Of a stretch of 8,811 nt of DNA, positions 5,449 to 8,811 are shown piece after piece. The stretch is from an uncultured Tabrizicola sp. (GTDB lineage: Bacteria > Pseudomonadota > Alphaproteobacteria > Rhodobacterales > Rhodobacteraceae). Numbering within the stretch: position 1 is the first letter of the stretch; each line of letters opens with the position of its first letter. The DNA lies in assembly GCA_937858255.1 (NCBI GenBank), contig CALLZQ010000534.1, positions 1 through 8,811 on the forward strand, read 5' to 3'. The notes under the pieces are model-generated. The model saw nothing but the letters and a program-made list of their open reading frames with translations, was not told the origin of the DNA and ran no database searches. A program made the translations under genes and the position numbers.

Positions 5449-6759
5449 TCAGGAAATTCTGACACCCGCCAAGGAGTTGGCAGCCGAAGCTGAGACCCGC
5501 ACCCTGACCAGCTCTCCGACCTTGCCCGCCGGGTCTTCCACATGCACCGCATGCAGGTGATCGGATTTGCCAACCATCTGCCCGGGCAAGCGACCGGGCT
5601 TTTCGTAAAGCACCCCGACCTCGCGCCCGATCATCGCCACTTGCGCCGCTTTCTGCTGTTGCGTGATCAGGGCCTGCAAGGTTTGCAGGCGGGCATCTGC
5701 CACTTCGGTCTCGACCTCGGCCTTTTCTGCCGCCGGAGTGCCGGGCCGCGCAGAGTATTTGAAGCTGAACGAGGCGCCGTAGCCAACCTGCCGTACCAGA
5801 TCCATCGTATCATCAAAATCCCGGTCGCTCTCGCCGGGAAAGCCCACGATGAAGTCAGAGGACAACAGGATATCCGGCCGCGCCGCCCGGATCCGGTCAA
5901 TCAGGCGGAAATAATCGTCGCGGGTATGTTTGCGGTTCATCGCCTTGAGGATGCGGTCGCTGCCCGACTGCACCGGCAGATGCAGATAGGGCATCAACTG
6001 GGGCAGATCTCCGTGGGCCGCGATCAAATCGTCATCCATGTCATTGGGGTGGCTGGTGGTATAGCGGATGCGGTCTAGGCCCTCAACCTCGGCCAAGGCG
6101 CGGATCAGCCGGCTGAGGGTCCATGCTCCACCCGCCCCTGCCCCGTGATAGCCGTTGACGTTCTGGCCCAAGAGGGTGATTTCGCGCACCCCGCGACTGA
6201 CCAGATCGCGCGCCTCGCGCAGGATGCGTTCAACCGGGCGGCTGACTTCGGCGCCGCGGGTATAGGGCACCACGCAAAAGGCGCAGAACTTGTCGCAGCC
6301 CTCTTGCACGGTCAGAAAGGCTGTCGGGCCACGCTTGGCCTTGCGTTCGGGCAGATGCTCGAACTTGTCCTCTTCGGGGAATTCGGTGTCGACCTGCGGC
6401 CCCTTGGCCAGCGCCAATTTGGGCAGACGGTGATAGGCCTGCGGGCCGACCACGATATCGACCAGCGGCATGCGGCGCTGGATCTCTTCGCCCTCGGCCT
6501 GGGCGACGCAGCCCGCCACCCCGATCTTCAGATCGGGACGGGCGTCTTTCAGCGGGCGCAGGCGCCCCAGATCGGAATAGAGCTTTTCGCTGGCCTTTTC
6601 GCGGATATGACAGGTGTTCAGCAGCACCATATCCGCCTCTTCGGCGCGATCCGTGGTAACATAGCCCTCGGCGCCCATGGCCTCGACCATGCGCTCGCTG
6701 TCATAGACATTCATCTGGCAACCATAGGTCTTGATGAACAGCTTTTTCGGTTCCGACAT
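5449..6759 (-). CDS. miaB: tRNA-2-methylthio-N6-dimethylallyladenosine synthase
   Basis: MiaB is a radical-SAM methylthiotransferase that converts i6A37 to ms2i6A37 in tRNAs reading UNN codons. The 436-residue protein has the three expected parts. The N-terminal UPF0004 domain carries the auxiliary cluster cysteines Cys14 (TYGCQMN), Cys50 ([10 protein letters not shown]) and Cys84 (GVAGCVAQ). The radical-SAM core carries Cys155, Cys159 and Cys162 ([17 protein letters not shown]), with LLGQNVNGY and [22 protein letters not shown]-type C-terminal domain follows (about 375-425). The length is typical for alphaproteobacteria. The frame is open far upstream, but the ATG at 6759 starts the conserved sequence and has GAGGTA 6 bases before it. 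In many proteobacteria miaB directly precedes phoH-ybeY-corC-lnt; here an envelope cassette lies between. A plus-strand gene diverges from its 5' end. Confidence 0.97.
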   Translation of the reverse strand: MSEPKKLFIKTYGCQMNVYDSERMVEAMGAEGYVTTDRAEEADMVLLNTCHIREKASEKLYSDLGRLRPLKDARPDLKIGVAGCVAQAEGEEIQRRMPLVDIVVGPQAYHRLPKLALAKGPQVDTEFPEEDKFEHLPERKAKRGPTAFLTVQEGCDKFCAFCVVPYTRGAEVSRPVERILREARDLVSRGVREITLLGQNVNGYHGAGAGGAWTLSRLIRALAEVEGLDRIRYTTSHPNDMDDDLIAAHGDLPQLMPYLHLPVQSGSDRILKAMNRKHTRDDYFRLIDRIRAARPDILLSSDFIVGFPGESDRDFDDTMDLVRQVGYGASFSFKYSARPGTPAAEKAEVETEVADARLQTLQALITQQQKAAQVAMIGREVGVLYEKPGRLPGQMVGKSDHLHAVHVEDPAGKVGELVRVRVSASAANSLAGVRIS

Positions 6760-6765
6760 CGCATC

Positions 6766-6771
6766 TACCTC
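6766..6771 (-). promoter_or_regulatory. Shine-Dalgarno site that fixes the miaB ATG start
   Basis: Read on the minus strand this is GAGGTA with 6 bases to the ATG at 6759. It shows that the long open frame further upstream, antisense to the next gene, is not part of MiaB. Confidence 0.75.
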
Positions 6772-6795
6772 GGCGGGATCAGGGGGCGGTTCTAC

Positions 6796-6915
6796 ATCAG
6801 CCGGGCCTGCGCCGCAACGCGGGCGCGCGCCAATCTGCATGCCGCCGGCTTTGCGGGCTTGCAACGCGGGCAGGCTTGGCAGATTCTGGCAGCGTTCAAC
6901 CGGGACCGCGATCCG
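6796..6915 (+). other. probable coding 5' extension of the glycosyltransferase-like gene
   Basis: The reading frame of the downstream gene remains open and keeps a strong G/C bias at third positions throughout this stretch, encoding 40 residues ([17 protein letters not shown] and on) that look like a genuine alphaproteobacterial N-terminus. It contains no in-frame ATG or GTG; the only common alternative is a TTG at 6859. An in-frame ATC at 6796 lies 9 bases after AGGGGG (6781-6786). The true start may be this rare codon, the TTG, or an ATG lost by mutation or sequencing error. Confidence 0.5.
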
Positions 6916-7785
6916 ATGCGCCACGCCAGTCTTGCCGAATTCCTGACCAATGGCCGCGCCGCGCTGGCCAAGGGGCCTGTCGCGGTTGTCTTTGCCGAGG
7001 ATGATGTCGAGATCGACACCACCCTGCGCCACCATCAGAAGGCTGGTTTCCGTGAGGTGATCCTGCTGGCCCCGGCAGAAATCGCGCTGCCGCCCGCGCT
7101 TGAGGCCGCGATCCACCGGGTCGATTACAACGTCCATGCAGAGGGCGCGCTGATCAATGGCATCAACCCGCTGATCGAGGCCGCGCCGGGGGTCTGGCTG
7201 TTTTACTGCTATAATGGCGAGTATCTGTTTCACCCGTTTTGCGAAAACCGCAACATCCGCGAACTGATCGCTTTTCACATGGAAGAGCGGCGCGAGGCGT
7301 TGTTGTCCTATGTGATCGACCTCTATGCGGGGGATCTGGCGGCCTTTCCCAATGCGGTTTCGCTCGAGGATGCGCATCTCGACCGCTCGGGCTATTACGC
7401 GCTTGGCCGGCCCGATGCGGCGAACAACAATTATCCCAAAGAGCGGCAGCTCGATTTCTTTGGCGGGCTGCGGTGGCGCTTTGAAGAGCATGTGCCGTGG
7501 GAGCGACGCAAGATCGACCGCATTTGCCTGTTCAAATGCAAGCCGGGTCTGCGTCTGCGGCCCGATTACACGCTGAACGACGAAGAGATGAACACCTATG
7601 CCTGCCCCTGGCATAACAATCTGACGACGGCGGTGGTGTCGTTCCGCACCGCCAAGGCGCTGCGGACCAATCCCGGTTCGCGCTTTGGCATCAGCGATTT
7701 TCGCTGGCGCAATACGGTGCCGTTTGAATGGCACAGCCAGCAGTTGATGGATCTGGGGCTGATGGAGCCCGGCCAGTGGTTCTAA
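6916..7785 (+). CDS. glycosyltransferase family 2-like protein
   Basis: From the first in-frame ATG this encodes 289 residues; with the upstream coding stretch it would be about 329. It resembles Rhodobacteraceae proteins annotated as glycosyltransferase family 2 (Glyco_tranf_2_4 type). [20 protein letters not shown] (21-40) fits the opening beta strand and helix of a GT-A fold, and FREVILLAP (45-53) the next strand. Where GT-A enzymes carry an acidic DxD or DADE motif, this protein has [12 protein letters not shown] (97-108), so metal binding and activity are uncertain. A conserved-looking tail follows: [13 protein letters not shown] (182-194), [10 protein letters not shown] (228-237) and [13 protein letters not shown] (245-257). 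There is no signal peptide or membrane span, so it is probably cytoplasmic. It diverges from miaB and converges on cobA with 3 bases between stops. Substrate and pathway cannot be read from the sequence. Confidence 0.62.
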   Translation: MRHASLAEFLTNGRAALAKGPVAVVFAEDDVEIDTTLRHHQKAGFREVILLAPAEIALPPALEAAIHRVDYNVHAEGALINGINPLIEAAPGVWLFYCYNGEYLFHPFCENRNIRELIAFHMEERREALLSYVIDLYAGDLAAFPNAVSLEDAHLDRSGYYALGRPDAANNNYPKERQLDFFGGLRWRFEEHVPWERRKIDRICLFKCKPGLRLRPDYTLNDEEMNTYACPWHNNLTTAVVSFRTAKALRTNPGSRFGISDFRWRNTVPFEWHSQQLMDLGLMEPGQWF

Positions 7786-7788
7786 GGC

Positions 7789-8586
7789 TCAGAGGCTGAC
7801 CTTGGCCATCTGGGCGGGTTTACCGGCAGCGACCGGCGCCGCCACCGGCTCGACATCGACAAAGATCACCGCGGGGTTTTGGATGGCATGGGCGGCAATC
7901 GCCTCGGCCAGCCCATCCAGACGCGCCTCGACGGCGCGCTCCTGCGCCGTTCCCACCCGCTCGCACAGCATCACCGGGCTGGATGCCGGCACCCCGGCCT
8001 CTATCAACTGAACCGCAAGGGCACCCGCCAGATGCACGCCCATATAAATCGCCACCCGTGTCCCGGGGGCGACCGAGCGGGCGATCTGATCGGGCAAGGC
8101 CCCTTCTAGCGATGTCGCGGTCAGCATCAGAAACCGGTCGAACCGCCCGCGCTCGGTCAGGGGACGCAGGGTGCTGGCGGCGGCGGCAGAGGCGGCAGTG
8201 ACCCCGGGGATCACCTCGACCTCGATGCCATGGGCGCGGGCGGTGGCGATTTCCTCGGCGGCGCGGCCAAAAACCGACGGGTCGCCCGATTTCAGCCGCA
8301 CCACCCGCAGGCCACGCAGGGCTGCCATGACGATAGCGGCATCAATCCGGGCTTGCGGCCATTTGCAGCGCCCGACTTCTTTGCCGACATTCACCCGCTC
8401 GGCCCCCGGCGGGATCAGCGCCAGCACTTCGGGGTCGATCAGACGATCATAGAACACTGCCTCGGCCTCTTGCAGGCGACGCAGCGCCCGCAGGGTCAGC
8501 AGATCCGCCGCCCCCGGCCCGGCCCCGATCAGGCTGATGCGCCCCGGACGGGCGGCGAACTGGTCAGGCGCGGGCAGATGGGTCAT
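7789..8586 (-). CDS. cobA: uroporphyrinogen-III C-methyltransferase
   Basis: This 265-residue enzyme uses two S-adenosylmethionine to methylate uroporphyrinogen III at C2 and C7, giving precorrin-2, the branch point to siroheme and cobalamin. Seen: SLIGAGPGAADLLTLRA at 18-34 (GxGxGD-like loop), VFYDRLI at 44-50, VVRLKSGDPSVFGR at 95-108, EVIPGVTAASAAAA at 124-137, VAIYMG at 178-183 and NPAVIFV at 237-243. It has only the methyltransferase domain, without the dehydrogenase/chelatase part of CysG. Two motifs deviate from the common SUMT form: GKEVGRCKWPQARID replaces GK..G.HS.PQ..IN, and PLTERG replaces PLTHRD. The ATG overlaps the preceding gene's stop (ATGA), with AGAGG 7 bases upstream, so it is co-translated with the nitrate reductase. 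The likely role is supplying siroheme for assimilatory nitrite reductase. Confidence 0.92.
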   Translation of the reverse strand: MTHLPAPDQFAARPGRISLIGAGPGAADLLTLRALRRLQEAEAVFYDRLIDPEVLALIPPGAERVNVGKEVGRCKWPQARIDAAIVMAALRGLRVVRLKSGDPSVFGRAAEEIATARAHGIEVEVIPGVTAASAAAASTLRPLTERGRFDRFLMLTATSLEGALPDQIARSVAPGTRVAIYMGVHLAGALAVQLIEAGVPASSPVMLCERVGTAQERAVEARLDGLAEAIAAHAIQNPAVIFVDVEPVAAPVAAGKPAQMAKVSL

Positions 8587-8811
8587 TCGGCGGCCTCTTT
8601 CAGTTGCGGGCGGAAACGGGCGATCAGCGCCGCCAGCTCAGGCTTGCAAGAGCCGCAATTGCTGCCGGCCTGCAATTTCTGACCCAAGGCCTCGACCGTC
8701 AGGCAGCCGCCTTCGGCAATCGCGGCGGCGATGGTGTTGCGCCCCACGCCAAAGCAGGCGCAGACCACCGGCCCCGGGTCGGGCCGATCCCCCGCCGGGC
8801 GCCCGGCGAGG
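8583..8811 (-). CDS. nasA: C-terminus of assimilatory nitrate reductase large subunit (BFD-type [2Fe-2S] domain), 5' end outside window
   Basis: The last 75 codons of a longer gene enter from the right edge. After a Gly/Pro/Arg-rich linker comes a BFD-like [2Fe-2S] domain: VVCACFGVGRNTI with a CxC pair, then SNCGSCKPEL with a CxxC pair, giving four cysteines to hold the cluster. This domain sits at the extreme C-terminus of NasA-type molybdopterin nitrate reductases; in NirB nitrite reductases it is internal and followed by the siroheme domain. Here the protein stops 21 residues after the last cysteine, which favours NasA. The TGA overlaps the cobA ATG by 4 bases. A nitrate-to-ammonia operon upstream (nitrite reductase, transporter) is expected but not visible. 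A GTG at 8766-8768 is internal, not a start. Confidence 0.83.
   Translation of the reverse strand, partial: LAGRPAGDRPDPGPVVCACFGVGRNTIAAAIAEGGCLTVEALGQKLQAGSNCGSCKPELAALIARFRPQLKEAAE

Noticed and set aside
6145..6790. Long plus-strand open frame antisense to miaB, in frame with the glycosyltransferase-like gene
   Set aside because: The opposite strand holds all MiaB catalytic motifs. The antisense translation has no recognisable domain and is a product of GC-rich codon bias.
6760..7734. Upstream minus-strand extension of the miaB frame
   Set aside because: The ribosome binding site and conserved MiaB N-terminus place the start at 6759, and the region is coding on the plus strand.
8766..8768. 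GTG as the start of a small ferredoxin-like gene
   Set aside because: The frame stays open to the window edge, the codon immediately precedes the first cluster cysteine, and no ribosome binding site is present; it is the C-terminus of a larger protein.

Overview
The window looks like the chromosome of a Rhodobacteraceae-type alphaproteobacterium. The grounds are high GC with strong GC bias at third codon positions, the order miaB ... phoH-ybeY-corC-lnt, compact coding with overlapping stops and starts, frequent GTG and TTG starts, and protein sequences that look like that family. This rests on recognition only; no search was run. No tRNA, rRNA, CRISPR array, IS element or phage gene was seen, and no gene-free stretch exceeds about 210 bases.

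Layout from left to right. Bases 2-100 carry what looks like the 3' end of an unidentified plus-strand gene, which converges on lnt. A minus-strand block follows, transcribed from right to left: phoH (4106 to 3105), ybeY (3048 to 2521), a corC/ybeX-like CBS-domain gene (2479 to 1559) and lnt (1562 to the left edge). This is the classic ybeZ-ybeY-ybeX-lnt cluster, which links ribosome and RNA maintenance to lipoprotein maturation. Between it and miaB (6759 to 5449) lies a two-gene envelope cassette: an OmpA-domain protein (5242 to 4673) and a small lipoprotein (4667 to 4290). The cassette has a candidate promoter and a clear intrinsic terminator, and its two proteins share a 32-residue cysteine-containing module.

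To the right of miaB a divergent plus-strand gene (to 7785) encodes a protein resembling a family 2 glycosyltransferase. Its 5' end is puzzling: coding signal reaches back to about 6796 but no ATG, GTG or TTG is there. It converges, with 3 bases between stops, on a minus-strand pair: the C-terminus of an assimilatory nitrate reductase (right edge to 8583) and cobA (8586 to 7789), joined by an ATGA overlap. CobA makes the sirohydrochlorin precursor of the siroheme used by nitrite reductase, so this pair is the tail of a nitrate assimilation operon.

Most of the window is core genome. The points most worth a second look are the cysteine module shared by the two envelope proteins, an 11-bp hairpin that contains the ybeY start codon and presents AGG in its loop, the missing lnt stop codon with a coding-phase switch at the left edge, and the start of the glycosyltransferase-like gene.
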